A stretch of DNA of 6,566 bases from Opitutaceae bacterium (GTDB taxonomy: Bacteria > Verrucomicrobiota > Verrucomicrobiae > Opitutales > Opitutaceae): the NCBI GenBank assembly GCA_031266495.1, contig JAISAX010000567.1:1-6566 (forward strand), given 5' to 3'. Below the pieces are notes generated by a model. The model saw nothing but the letters and a program-made list of their open reading frames with translations. It ran no database searches and was not told the DNA's origin. Position numbers and translations under genes: made by a program. Shown here piece after piece: positions 1 to 5,915 of the stretch. The stretch's first letter is position 1. Every line of letters starts with the position of its first letter.

Positions 1-37
1 TCATGATTTTGTCTGGAAAAATATCAAGAAAATATAT

Positions 38-57
38 ATTTTTTCGGCCGAAAATAT
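38..57. terminator. Possible bidirectional hairpin terminator in AT-rich patch
   Basis: TTTTCGGCCGAAAA at 41-54 is a perfect 14-bp palindrome flanked by A/T tracts on both sides. As RNA it would give a 5-bp stem with a GGCC loop and U-rich flanks. It lies just downstream of the truncated secreted-protein frame, so a terminator is a reasonable guess. The stem is short and no function is shown. Confidence 0.3.
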
Positions 58-76
58 CATCATGTATAGCAATAAG

Positions 77-304
77 TTATGCATTTATCCCATTTGATTT
101 AATTTTAAACACGCTCTCAGATATATTCCATGTACCGGAGTCGTGCCAGTTGCCGCTCTGGGCGGAAAAGTAATTGTAGTCGGCGAAGCCGGTGCTGGTC
201 GCGAAGAGGGCCGCGAGTGTGAACGCGGGCAGCGTCCGCCACAACGAACCGCGGCGACGGGTGTGCAGTAGATGGTTTTTCATTAGACCGGTGTGGTTTT
301 TCAT
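77..304 (-). pseudogene. 5' remnant of a secreted passenger/PEP-CTERM-like protein
   Basis: This is a 75-codon reading frame. It has a basic N-terminus (RRRGS at residues 17-21), a hydrophobic stretch (LPAFTLAALFATSTGFA, about 25-41) ending in a plausible signal-peptidase site, and then YNYFSAQSGNWHDSGTWN. The 'SAQSGNWHDSGTWN' signature is typical of the first strand of large verrucomicrobial autotransporter-like or PEP-CTERM surface proteins, which usually run to many hundreds of residues. Here the frame stops 16 codons later, and base composition drops abruptly to AT-rich from about position 130 leftward. I infer that the original gene was cut by recombination or insertion and that only the export signal and first motif remain. 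Two possible ATG starts (304 and 283) lie in an 11-bp direct repeat (TGGTTTTTCAT on the plus strand, 273-283 and 294-304), so the N-terminus reads MKNH...MKNH. Neither start has a recognisable ribosome binding site. It could instead be a short secreted peptide, but the composition break argues against that. Confidence 0.5.
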
Positions 305-320
305 GACGAAGGAAAATTCG

Positions 321-350
321 AGATTTGAGATTTCAGATTTGAGATTTCAG
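321..350. repeat. Heptad tandem repeat (AGATTTG/AGATTTC)
   Basis: The 14-bp unit AGATTTGAGATTTC occurs twice without mismatch (321-334 and 335-348), followed by AG. It is itself a doublet of AGATTTS heptads, giving four heptads in a row. It lies between the truncated secreted-protein gene and the end of the EVE gene. AT-rich heptad arrays of this kind occur between genes in GC-rich bacterial genomes, but I assign no role. Confidence 0.7.
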
Positions 351-390
351 ACGGGTGATCGGTGAACAAGTAACGGCTGCGTAACTTCAG

Positions 391-816
391 TTATTTCTTC
401 CCCAGCGCGACGATCGTTTCGAACTCCTCGCGCGTCACCGGCATGACCGACAGCCGGCTCTGGCGCAGCAGCGCGATGTCGGCCAGCGACGGCTCGGCCT
501 TGATCGCCTCCAGCGTCACGGGCCGGGCCAGCGTCTTGCCCGCCTCCAGCTCCACCGCGACCCAGCCGCCCTTCGCCTCGTCGGGCTCGACCGTCGGGTC
601 GGGGAACGCCGTCCGGCTCACACGCGCCGTGCCCTGCACGGCCTTCGTCGGAACGCTTGCGTAGAAAAGCACGCGGTCGCCCTCGCGCATTGCCTTGAGA
701 TTGTTGCGCGCCTGGAAATTGCGCACGCCGTCCCACGTCGTGCGACCGTCGCGGACGAACGTTTCCCACGCGTAGGATTCCGGTTCCTGTTTAACGAGCC
801 AGTATCGGGTTGTCAT
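391..816 (-). CDS. EVE domain-containing protein (PUA/YTH-like fold)
   Basis: This 141-residue protein consists of essentially one EVE domain. The family signature is clear: YWLVKQEPESYAW at residues 5-17, then TTWDGVRNFQARNNLKAMREGDRVLFYAS at about 26-54, then a 'VQGTARVSRTAFPDPT' strand region near 59-74. EVE domains belong to the PUA/YTH superfamily. Relatives bind modified nucleobases (for example 5-methyl- or 5-hydroxymethylcytosine in DNA) or RNA, and human THYN1 is a member. The conserved Trp and Tyr residues near the N-terminus are those that usually line the binding pocket. Length matches standalone bacterial EVE proteins. The ATG at 816 is the first in frame and matches the family start. 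It is divergent from the small membrane protein gene with only 15 bp between start codons. No restriction or modification gene is next to it, so a housekeeping or genome-surveillance role cannot be decided. Confidence 0.92.
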   Translation of the reverse strand: MTTRYWLVKQEPESYAWETFVRDGRTTWDGVRNFQARNNLKAMREGDRVLFYASVPTKAVQGTARVSRTAFPDPTVEPDEAKGGWVAVELEAGKTLARPVTLEAIKAEPSLADIALLRQSRLSVMPVTREEFETIVALGKK

Positions 817-831
817 GATCGGTCATTACGA

Positions 832-1023
832 ATGCATTTCATCCGCATGGATGCAAACGACTTCGCACCTCCGCCGCCGGCGCCTTCCCCCGCCCCGCTC
901 CCCCCGACTCCGGAGGAAGAACGGCAGGCCCGCCGCGCGCGTCTCGTCATCTGGCTGTTCATGGTCGTGAACATCGTCGTCATCGGCCTGCTTTTCTGGC
1001 GCCGCCACCTCGCAGGCCGCTGA
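832..1023 (+). CDS. Small proline-rich single-pass membrane protein
   Basis: I do not recognise this 63-residue protein. Residues about 12-26 are Pro/Ala-rich (APPPPAPSPAPLPPTP), residues 27-36 are charged (EEERQARRAR), and residues 37-56 form one hydrophobic helix (LVIWLFMVVNIVVIGLLFW) followed by RRHLAGR. Positive charge on both sides of the helix leaves the topology ambiguous, but the short basic tail suggests a tail-anchored or N-in arrangement. An alternative start, ATG at 847, would shorten it by five residues. Neither has a visible ribosome binding site. It lies head-to-head with the EVE gene and 87 bp before the FtsB-like gene. Codon use is GC-rich at third positions like its neighbours, which supports real coding. 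Confidence 0.6.
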   Translation: MHFIRMDANDFAPPPPAPSPAPLPPTPEEERQARRARLVIWLFMVVNIVVIGLLFWRRHLAGR

Positions 1024-1110
1024 TCGCCTGCAAAACGCCGGCGACCTTCCATCCTGCTATTTACAGATCGCCATTTTTGCGTCACTCTTCCGCCCACACT
1101 GACAATCGAC

Positions 1111-1392
1111 ATGGGCCTGCGTCACGTTATCACTGCCATTTACACCACGCTGTTTGCAGGCGCGCTTGTCCTTGCCGGCGTGTTTTTCTGGCAGACGCGA
1201 CTCGAATACAAAAGGCACCGTGAAATCGAGGCCCAGACCCGCCAGCGCCTGGCCGAGACCGAAACCCGGCTCGCCGAACAGGAAAAAATCCTGGAACGTC
1301 TGCGCCACGATCCCGTCTTTAACGAGATGGAAATCCGCCGCCGCCTCGGTTACGCCCGACAGGACGAGACCATTTTCCGGTTTCCCGAATAA
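1111..1392 (+). CDS. FtsB/DivIC-like septum formation initiator protein
   Basis: The 93-residue protein has the FtsB/DivIC layout. A short cytoplasmic start is followed by one transmembrane helix (about 6-28, VITAIYTTLFAGALVLAGVFFW), then a charged coiled coil (about 31-66, with RQRLAETETRLAEQEKILERL), and a short C-terminal segment with EMEIRRRLGYARQDETIFRF. This segment resembles the family's 'ExxAReeLGlvrpgE' ending. Proteins of this family form a complex with FtsL and FtsQ (or DivIB) and help trigger septal peptidoglycan synthesis. Sequence conservation is low in the family, so the assignment rests on architecture and the tail motif. The gene is directly followed by an intrinsic terminator and then by uppP, another envelope gene. 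No Shine-Dalgarno sequence is evident before the ATG. Confidence 0.75.
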   Translation: MGLRHVITAIYTTLFAGALVLAGVFFWQTRLEYKRHREIEAQTRQRLAETETRLAEQEKILERLRHDPVFNEMEIRRRLGYARQDETIFRFPE

Positions 1393-1427
1393 AACCGTCC
1401 GCGCCTCGCCGCGAGGGTCCGGTTTTT
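1391..1427 (+). terminator. Rho-independent terminator after the FtsB-like gene
   Basis: Starting within the TAA stop codon, AAAACCG (1391-1397) can pair with CGGTTTT (1420-1426). An inner stem, CCTCG (1404-1408) with CGAGG (1412-1416), closes a 3-nt loop. A run of five T ends the structure. This is a good intrinsic-terminator shape and suggests that the FtsB-like gene and uppP are separate transcription units. Confidence 0.65.
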
Positions 1428-1499
1428 GCTGGCAGCCCCGGTCTGCGTTCGTCGCTCCTGCTCCCGCCACACTTTTTCATATCACGTATCCAACTCTTG

Positions 1500-2537
1500 A
1501 TGACTTTTTTCCGCTCCCGGCTCCGGCTGGCAACCGCTTTCCTCGCAACGTCCTGCGCGGCCTTCGCCACGCCCGACGATGCTGCCGCCTCCGATCCCGC
1601 AACGCCCGCCAGGACTGAAATCGTCCGGGCCTCCGATCCGCCCGATGCGCTAGACGCGATCGTCCTCGGCATCGTCGAAGGCGTGACCGAATACCTCCCG
1701 GTGTCCTCGACCGGCCACCTCGTCATCGCCAACCACTTCCTGGACCTCGAATCCACCGCCCCGCTTTACGACGGCGAAGGCCGGATGCTCCGGGCCAAAA
1801 AACCCTCGCCCAAACACCCCGAAGGCGAACCGCTCACCATCAAGGCCGCCGCCGATGCCTATGCCGTGATCATCCAGGCCGGCGCGATTGCCGCCGTCGG
1901 GCTCATCTACTGGCGGCGGCTCCTGCAAATCGCCCGCGGCCTCCTCGGGAACAGCGCCGATGGCGTGCGGCTGCTGCGCAACATCGTTCTCGCCTGCATC
2001 CCTCCCGGCCTCGCCGGCCTGCTGCTCGGTGATTTTATCGACAGCCATCTCTTTTCCATCCGCACGGTGGCATGGGCGCTGGTCGTCGGCTCCGTCCTGA
2101 TGGTGGTGGCCGAAGCATGGCGCAAGCGGCAGCCGCGGCGGATCGTCGAGTACACCGGCGAGGACCTGAAAGCCGGCCAGGCGCTTTTTATCGGTTTCGC
2201 CCAGTGCCTCGCCCTCTGGCCAGGCATGAGCCGCTCGATGGTCACCATGGTGGCCGGCTATTTCACCGGCATGAAGCCGGCGCGCTCCGCCGAATTCAGT
2301 TTTCTGGCCGGGTTTGCCCTGCTTTCCGCCGCCGCGCTCTACAAAAGCTGGAAAGCCGGCCCCGCCGTGATCGAGGTGTTCGGCTGGAGCAACACGCTGC
2401 TCGGCATGCTGGTGGCGACGGTTGCCGCAGTCATTGCCATCAAGGGTTTTGTTGGTTACCTTTCGCGTCACGGCCTGGGCCTCTTCGCCATTTATCGGCT
2501 GGCGCTCGCCGCCATCCTGTTTGTCTGGTTTGTATAA
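1500..2537 (+). CDS. uppP: Undecaprenyl-diphosphatase UppP (BacA)
   Basis: This integral membrane phosphatase removes a phosphate from undecaprenyl diphosphate, recycling the lipid carrier used for peptidoglycan and other envelope polymers. Overproduction of family members gives bacitracin resistance. Both active-site motifs are visible: EGVTEYLPVSSTGHL at residues 60-74 (E60, E64, H73) and PGMSRS at 241-246 (S244, R245). The hydrophobic helices, the 'AGYFTGMKPARSAEFSFLAG' segment and the closing FVGYLSRHGLGLFAIYRLALAAI match the family. At 345 residues it is longer than the usual 265-285. About 45 residues precede the core and look like a cleavable signal peptide (RLRLATAFLATSCAAFA) plus an Ala/Asp/Pro linker. 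A polar insert of roughly 25 residues (around 84-108) follows the first motif. I chose the ATG at 1500. A TTG at 1497 is also in frame, and neither has a Shine-Dalgarno sequence. Confidence 0.95.
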   Translation: MTFFRSRLRLATAFLATSCAAFATPDDAAASDPATPARTEIVRASDPPDALDAIVLGIVEGVTEYLPVSSTGHLVIANHFLDLESTAPLYDGEGRMLRAKKPSPKHPEGEPLTIKAAADAYAVIIQAGAIAAVGLIYWRRLLQIARGLLGNSADGVRLLRNIVLACIPPGLAGLLLGDFIDSHLFSIRTVAWALVVGSVLMVVAEAWRKRQPRRIVEYTGEDLKAGQALFIGFAQCLALWPGMSRSMVTMVAGYFTGMKPARSAEFSFLAGFALLSAAALYKSWKAGPAVIEVFGWSNTLLGMLVATVAAVIAIKGFVGYLSRHGLGLFAIYRLALAAILFVWFV

Positions 2538-2552
2538 CCCGTAACCCGGCCC

Positions 2553-2588
2553 GATGTGTAAAATTATCTGGATGTGTAAAATTATCGA
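2553..2588. repeat. Tandem 18-bp direct repeat upstream of the XRE gene
   Basis: GATGTGTAAAATTATCTG (2553-2570) is followed directly by GATGTGTAAAATTATCGA (2571-2588), and 16 of 18 positions agree. It is AT-rich in a GC-rich setting and lies in the only intergenic space between uppP and the XRE-type regulator. It may be a pair of protein-binding half-sites or a small duplication in the promoter. The binding role is inference. Confidence 0.75.
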
Positions 2589-2589
2589 C

Positions 2590-2617
2590 TTGCTGCGCCG
2601 CCCGGCTGTTTTATGCT
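2590..2617 (+). promoter_or_regulatory. Possible sigma70-type promoter for the XRE gene
   Basis: TTGCTG (2590-2595) and TATGCT (2612-2617) are separated by 16 bp and match the -35 and -10 consensus at 4-5 and 4 positions. They lie between the tandem repeat and the palindrome at the start codon. This is a weak prediction from sequence alone. Confidence 0.3.
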
Positions 2618-2637
2618 TCCTCCCGATTACCACTGAA

Positions 2638-2653
2638 ATCTTGTCGACAAGAT
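2638..2653. promoter_or_regulatory. 16-bp perfect palindrome overlapping the XRE start codon (candidate operator)
   Basis: ATCTTGTCGACAAGAT is perfectly self-complementary and includes the first two bases of the ATG at 2652. A chance 16-bp palindrome is expected about 0.1 times in a window this size. Its position where a ribosome binding site should be, immediately before a gene for a DNA-binding protein, suggests an autoregulatory operator. It could also act as an mRNA hairpin covering the start. No binding data exist here. Confidence 0.5.
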
Positions 2654-3257
2654 GATCAACGCTCCGACCGAACCGAGAAAATGGCGCATCGCGTCGCAGT
2701 TACGCGAAGCCCGCATGCAACAAGGGTTCTCCCAGGGACAACTGGCCAATATCATCCATGAAGCCGGTCTTTCCTATTTCAAGGTCACGCATATATCGCG
2801 CCTCGAATGTGGCTATATTGATGCGACGCTGACCGAGGTTCGCATTATCGCCACGATCCTCGACGTGCTCCCCGACTGGCTGATCGGCAAGGCCAAGCCC
2901 GCAGCGCCTCCGAGCGGCAGCCTCGTCGCCTCCGGCAATGGCGCCAGCCCCGCGGTCGCCGCCCCGGCGGGAGAATCGGCGGCTCCCCACCGGCCCTCCG
3001 GCCTGGCGGCGACGGCTGCGGCCCGGCCGGCCCCTCCTCCCGGCTCCACGGGTCCCGTCCCCGACGATCCCGACTGGCCCGACCAGGAAATCCTCAAGCG
3101 CGGCGATCTTTCCGCCGACACATTCAAGCAACGTCTGAACGACGGCCTCGCCCGCGCCCAGACCATGCTGCACCGCAGCGGCCTTCCCGCCGCGCCTTGG
3201 CGCGCCTGGCGCGATTTCGACCGGCAGGCCCGCGAACTCCTCGGCCAACTGGCCTGA
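2652..3257 (+). CDS. XRE-family helix-turn-helix transcriptional regulator
   Basis: This 201-residue protein has a Cro/C1-type HTH domain at about residues 10-75: WRIASQLREARMQQGFSQGQLANII, then HISRLECGYIDATLTEVRIIATILDV. That is the usual five-helix pattern with 'SQGQLA' at the start of helix 2 and 'HISRLE' in the recognition region. A disordered Ala/Pro/Gly-rich linker follows (about 83-137). A conserved-looking helical tail ends the protein (about 138-201, DDPDWPDQEILKRGDLSADTFKQRLNDGLARAQTML). I do not recognise the tail; it may serve dimerisation or sense a partner. The gene stands alone downstream of uppP, with a tandem repeat and a palindrome in front of it, which suggests self-regulation. 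It converges on the SDR gene. The ATG at 2652 gives a complete domain and lacks a Shine-Dalgarno sequence. Confidence 0.85.
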   Translation: MINAPTEPRKWRIASQLREARMQQGFSQGQLANIIHEAGLSYFKVTHISRLECGYIDATLTEVRIIATILDVLPDWLIGKAKPAAPPSGSLVASGNGASPAVAAPAGESAAPHRPSGLAATAAARPAPPPGSTGPVPDDPDWPDQEILKRGDLSADTFKQRLNDGLARAQTMLHRSGLPAAPWRAWRDFDRQARELLGQLA

Positions 3258-3317
3258 GCGAGGGCACCGCACCGGCGGCTGCGGCGACCGTTTCCCCGCC
3301 CGCCTGGCCTTCGCGGT

Positions 3318-4007
3318 TCACCCGCCCACGGTGAGTTGCCGGCCATTGTCCTTCGGGCCGAGTTGCAACAGGAAGGGTACCGCGATTTTTACCCACGCAT
3401 CGGGATCGGGATAAGCGGAGGCCGCTTCCTCGCCGAAACTCTGGCGCAGCATGGTGGTGTCGATGATTCCCGGGTTAAGCGGCACGGCGGCGAGACCGGC
3501 CGGCAATTCGGCAGCCAGCGCGAGCGTCATCCCCTCGATCGCCCACTTGGACGCGCACCAGGGAGCGACATCGACATCGACCGAGCGCCCCCACCCCGAG
3601 CTGAAATTCACGATCACGCCGCTGCCGCGCCCGATCATCGCCGGGAGAAATGCGCGCACCAGGTTGGCCGGTCCCTTGATATTTACATCGATCACGCGGG
3701 CAAACTCCGCCGCCGGCACTTTCCAGAGCGGAGCGGGCGAGTTGATGAGCCCGGCGTTGTTGAGCAGCAGGTCGGGCGCTCCGTGCGAGGCGAGCAGCGT
3801 CTCGGACCAGACCTCGACCTTGCTGGTCTCGGCGACGTCGAGCACATCGAAACGATGCGGAGCCCCGTGGGCAAAACGCAGGTCGAGAATGCCTTCGGCC
3901 GAACGGCCGCAACCGATGACGGTATGGCCCAGCCGGATGAACTCCTCCGCCAGAGCTTTTCCCAAACCGTGCGTGACTCCCGTGATGAGGATTTTTTTCG
4001 TATTCAT
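3318..4007 (-). CDS. Short-chain dehydrogenase/reductase with Trp in place of the catalytic Tyr
   Basis: This 229-residue protein has a Rossmann fold of the classical SDR type. The cofactor motif is TGVTHGLG (residues 9-16), with GR at 34-35 suggesting NADP(H). NNAG lies at 83-86, the structural Asn at 109 (DVNIKG) and the Ser at 136/137 (NFSSGWG). The ending NPGIIDTTML is that of the family. The segments 'SSGWGRS', 'APxCASKWAIEG' and 'VPLNPGIIDTTML' recall the subgroup that includes plant pterin aldehyde reductases and bacterial homologues. The substrate here is unknown. The YxxxK motif reads W150-C-A-S-K154 (codon TGG), so the proton-donating Tyr is absent. The frame is open up to 4190, but the family start fits the ATG at 4007. 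It converges on the XRE gene, 60 bp apart, and is divergent from the integrase remnant. Confidence 0.9.
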   Translation of the reverse strand: MNTKKILITGVTHGLGKALAEEFIRLGHTVIGCGRSAEGILDLRFAHGAPHRFDVLDVAETSKVEVWSETLLASHGAPDLLLNNAGLINSPAPLWKVPAAEFARVIDVNIKGPANLVRAFLPAMIGRGSGVIVNFSSGWGRSVDVDVAPWCASKWAIEGMTLALAAELPAGLAAVPLNPGIIDTTMLRQSFGEEAASAYPDPDAWVKIAVPFLLQLGPKDNGRQLTVGG

Positions 4008-4145
4008 TGCGCGTGAAAGCGTGATGCGGCTGGAGAAAATCGAACTCTCGAGACGACACACACACCTTTTTTCTGTTTGTTTTACTGTGTGATTCCCACT
4101 GGAAATATTTATTTTTTTTAGTCTGCCTTGCTGCCGTCTGCTGCC

Positions 4146-5292
4146 ATGCCAGCAAATGTCTCCATCTATAAACGAGCATCCCGCCTGCATTGGTCCATCT
4201 CCTTTATCGATGTCGTCTCAGGGAAAAGGCTCCATCGCGTCACTGTCTTCCGGATCGATAACCCTGCCGGGCATCGCAAGACCTTCGATCTCGCCACCAG
4301 AAAATCCTTCGAAACAAAACACCTCCGCGAAATCACCAAGGAAGAGGCATGGGATCAGTGAGCGGAGCCGTTCCTGCGCTCCCATTATCTCCACGCCAAA
4401 ACCCTCCAGCTGATGCTCAATGGCTGGAAGCCGGTGCGCCGCTACCTGGACGAAAAAAGGATACCCGTGCCCGCCGCGCTCACCTACCAGATGGTTTGCG
4501 ATTATGTGCCGTGGCGCATGGCGCAACTTGGCCATTCGGGCGCGCCCATCCATCGCAACACCGCCCTTTTCGACGTAAAGGTGTTGGGCGTCGTCATGCG
4601 TGAGGCCGTGCGCAGGAGCTTCGCGCAGGGGAACCCGTGTCACCGGACGGGGTTGAAGCGTCTGCCTCCCAAACAAAAATCGGAAATGACCGACGCCGAA
4701 ATCGCCACGATCCGCGCAGAGCTCGCCAGGCGCGAGTGCCATTTGCCCGTCACCGGCCGCTGGATGACGGTGAGTTTCGAGGTGGCGCTGCATCACGGGT
4801 GCCGACTGTCCGAAACGGCCGTACCGATGGAGGGCGTCGATCCGGTCGCCGGGACGATCCGCTTTTCCGCCAAGGGGCGGGGGGGACGGTGGCCGAAGGG
4901 TGTTTACGACGCGGCTGTATCCGGGGCTGGCGCCGCTGATCCGCCAGTTGCAGGAGGCGGGGGCGAGCCATCTGTGCGTGCTGCCGCGGATGGCCTCCAA
5001 GGACTGGTGGCTGTTTTTCCGTCGGCTGAAGATGTCTCACCTGTGTTTCCATTGCACTCGTGTCACCGTCATTACCCGGCTCGCCCGGGCCGGGATGCCA
5101 ATCCAGCAGGCGATGCGGTTCGTGGGTCACGCGTCGGCCGTCGTCCATCAGATCTATCAGTGCCTGCAGGCGCTGGATCTCGGGGCTGCGGTAGCGGCGT
5201 TGGCGTCGATTGCCCGGCCGGTGCCGGCTGCGGCGGCGGACGGTAGGCATGGGTCGGCACAAAGTCCGGATGCGCAAACAGCCATGCCTTGA
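4146..5292 (+). pseudogene. Disrupted tyrosine-recombinase (phage-type) integrase
   Basis: A single integrase gene is broken in two places. It starts MPANVSIYKRASRLHWSISFID (ATG at 4146; an upstream TTG at 4128 is also in frame). It runs to an in-frame TGA at 4359-4361, where the surrounding codons read EEAWDQ-stop-AEPFLRSHYLH. It stays open in the same frame through a SAM-like core-binding region to about 4880. There the frame must shift by one base, at seven consecutive G (4879-4885), to continue as VFTTRLYPGLAPLIRQL. All catalytic residues of the family survive: Arg I (GCRLSE, codon 4803), Lys (codon 4872), HCTR with His 5050 and Arg 5059, His in GHAS (5128) and the nucleophile Tyr (5155). 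Such enzymes integrate and excise mobile DNA by strand exchange. As it stands no full-length enzyme can be made. Recent decay or sequence error at the G run are both possible. Confidence 0.85.
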
Positions 5293-5458
5293 GACGGGCG
5301 GCCGTCGTGTAGCGGCCGCCGGCAAAGGGGGTGTCTGTCTTGCCGCGGGTGGCGCGTCGGATGGCTTGCACCGTCCAGCGCGAGACGCCGAGGGCGGCGG
5401 CTATTTCTTCGGCGGTCTTGAGGAGTTTTTCGTCGGCCATGTCAGCAGGTTGGCACAT
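5072..5458 (-). CDS. Small excisionase-like helix-turn-helix protein
   Basis: This is a 128-residue frame. Residues about 10-36 (EKLLKTAEEIAAALGVSRWTVQAIRR) form a clear helix-turn-helix of the kind used to bind or bend DNA in excisionase-like proteins. A short wing-like stretch GGRYTTAARLKAWLF (47-61) ends at HPDFVP. The remaining 60 residues are Pro/Arg-rich low complexity and are antisense to the integrase, so the ancestral protein probably ended near residue 80. The start at 5458 has GAGG six bases upstream, the clearest ribosome binding site in the window. An internal ATG at 5440 is an alternative. It lies tail-to-tail with the integrase remnant, overlapping it by about 220 bp, and 48 bp downstream of the PIN gene on the same strand. 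A role as directionality factor or regulator of that integrase is inference. Confidence 0.6.
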   Translation of the reverse strand: MCQPADMADEKLLKTAEEIAAALGVSRWTVQAIRRATRGKTDTPFAGGRYTTAARLKAWLFAHPDFVPTHAYRPPPQPAPAGQSTPTPLPQPRDPAPAGTDRSDGRRPTRDPRTASPAGLASRPGRAG

Positions 5459-5506
5459 ATCGCGCCTCGTATACCATCCGGATAATTTCTCTTCTATCAT
5501 CCTTCA

Positions 5507-5911
5507 TCAGTTGACGGGTGGCATGATCGCCGGGACGGGGCGGCCGCCCTTGCGTCGATAAACCGTAAAATCCCTCCGGTCTATCGTAACGGGTTTCGCC
5601 CGGGGATGGCGTTCGGAGAGAGCAACCAAGGTCGTATCGCCAAGGTCCATGTGCGGATACCCGGCAAGAAGAGGTGCAAGGCGAGCCCCCATGCTGTTGA
5701 TCACCGGATAACAAATCAGCGCGCCTTCGTTCACCATTGTAAACAACGCCTGCAATGCCGGGCGAAGCCTTCCGAGATGATAGCAGGCTTCGCCAAACAC
5801 GGGCTCCGTCGTGTGCATCCGTGCGTCGAGAGCCCAAATTACTTTCTCGCTCCAGTCATGCCACTGGTCCCGTACGTTACACAAACCTGCGAGTGGCCCT
5901 GCATCTACCAG
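5507..5911 (-). CDS. VapC-like PIN-domain protein, start codon uncertain
   Basis: PIN domains are metal-dependent ribonucleases; VapC members are toxins of type II toxin-antitoxin systems that cut RNA. Numbered from the CTG at 5911, the protein has 134 residues and all acidic positions: D3 in LVDAGPLAGL, E41 in TTEPVFGEACYHL, D89 (with D92) in MDLGDTTLVALSE, and D111/D114 in VTIDRRDFTVYRR. Length is normal for VapC. The frame is open back to a TAA at 5936-5938 but contains no ATG or GTG before the domain. The only common start, TTG at 5884, would remove D3 and the first strand. ATT (5920), ATA (5935) and CTG (5911) are the remaining options. A 125-bp palindrome lies directly upstream and has probably separated it from its original leader. 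I therefore think it is silent or poorly translated, though the domain is intact. No classical VapB gene is adjacent. Confidence 0.7.
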   Translation of the reverse strand: MVDAGPLAGLCNVRDQWHDWSEKVIWALDARMHTTEPVFGEACYHLGRLRPALQALFTMVNEGALICYPVINSMGARLAPLLAGYPHMDLGDTTLVALSERHPRAKPVTIDRRDFTVYRRKGGRPVPAIMPPVN

Positions 5912-5915
5912 GCAG

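Noticed and set aside
1650..2633. Long minus-strand frame opposite uppP
   Set aside because: It is a by-product of GC-rich coding on the other strand. The plus strand encodes an unmistakable UppP.
3258..3317. CCGCA...TGCGG hairpin between the convergent XRE and SDR genes as a terminator
   Set aside because: It is only a five-pair stem without a T run, in GC-rich sequence where such stems are common.
4056..4091. CACACA...TGTGTG hairpin between the SDR and integrase genes
   Set aside because: It is a six-pair stem of simple CA/TG sequence with a loop of about 24 nt, too weak to call an operator or terminator.
4359..4361. TGA read as Trp or selenocysteine
   Set aside because: Other genes here use TGA as a normal stop, and the same gene also carries a frameshift, so decay is simpler.
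4218..5000. 260-residue minus-strand frame opposite the integrase
   Set aside because: The plus strand carries recognisable integrase motifs here, although broken. The minus-strand frame has no family pattern.
2793..5469. 13-bp repeat ATATCGCGCCTCG at 2793-2805 and 5457-5469 as possible attachment sites
   Set aside because: A 13-bp match is expected about 0.3 times by chance in a window this size, and one copy lies inside the XRE coding region.
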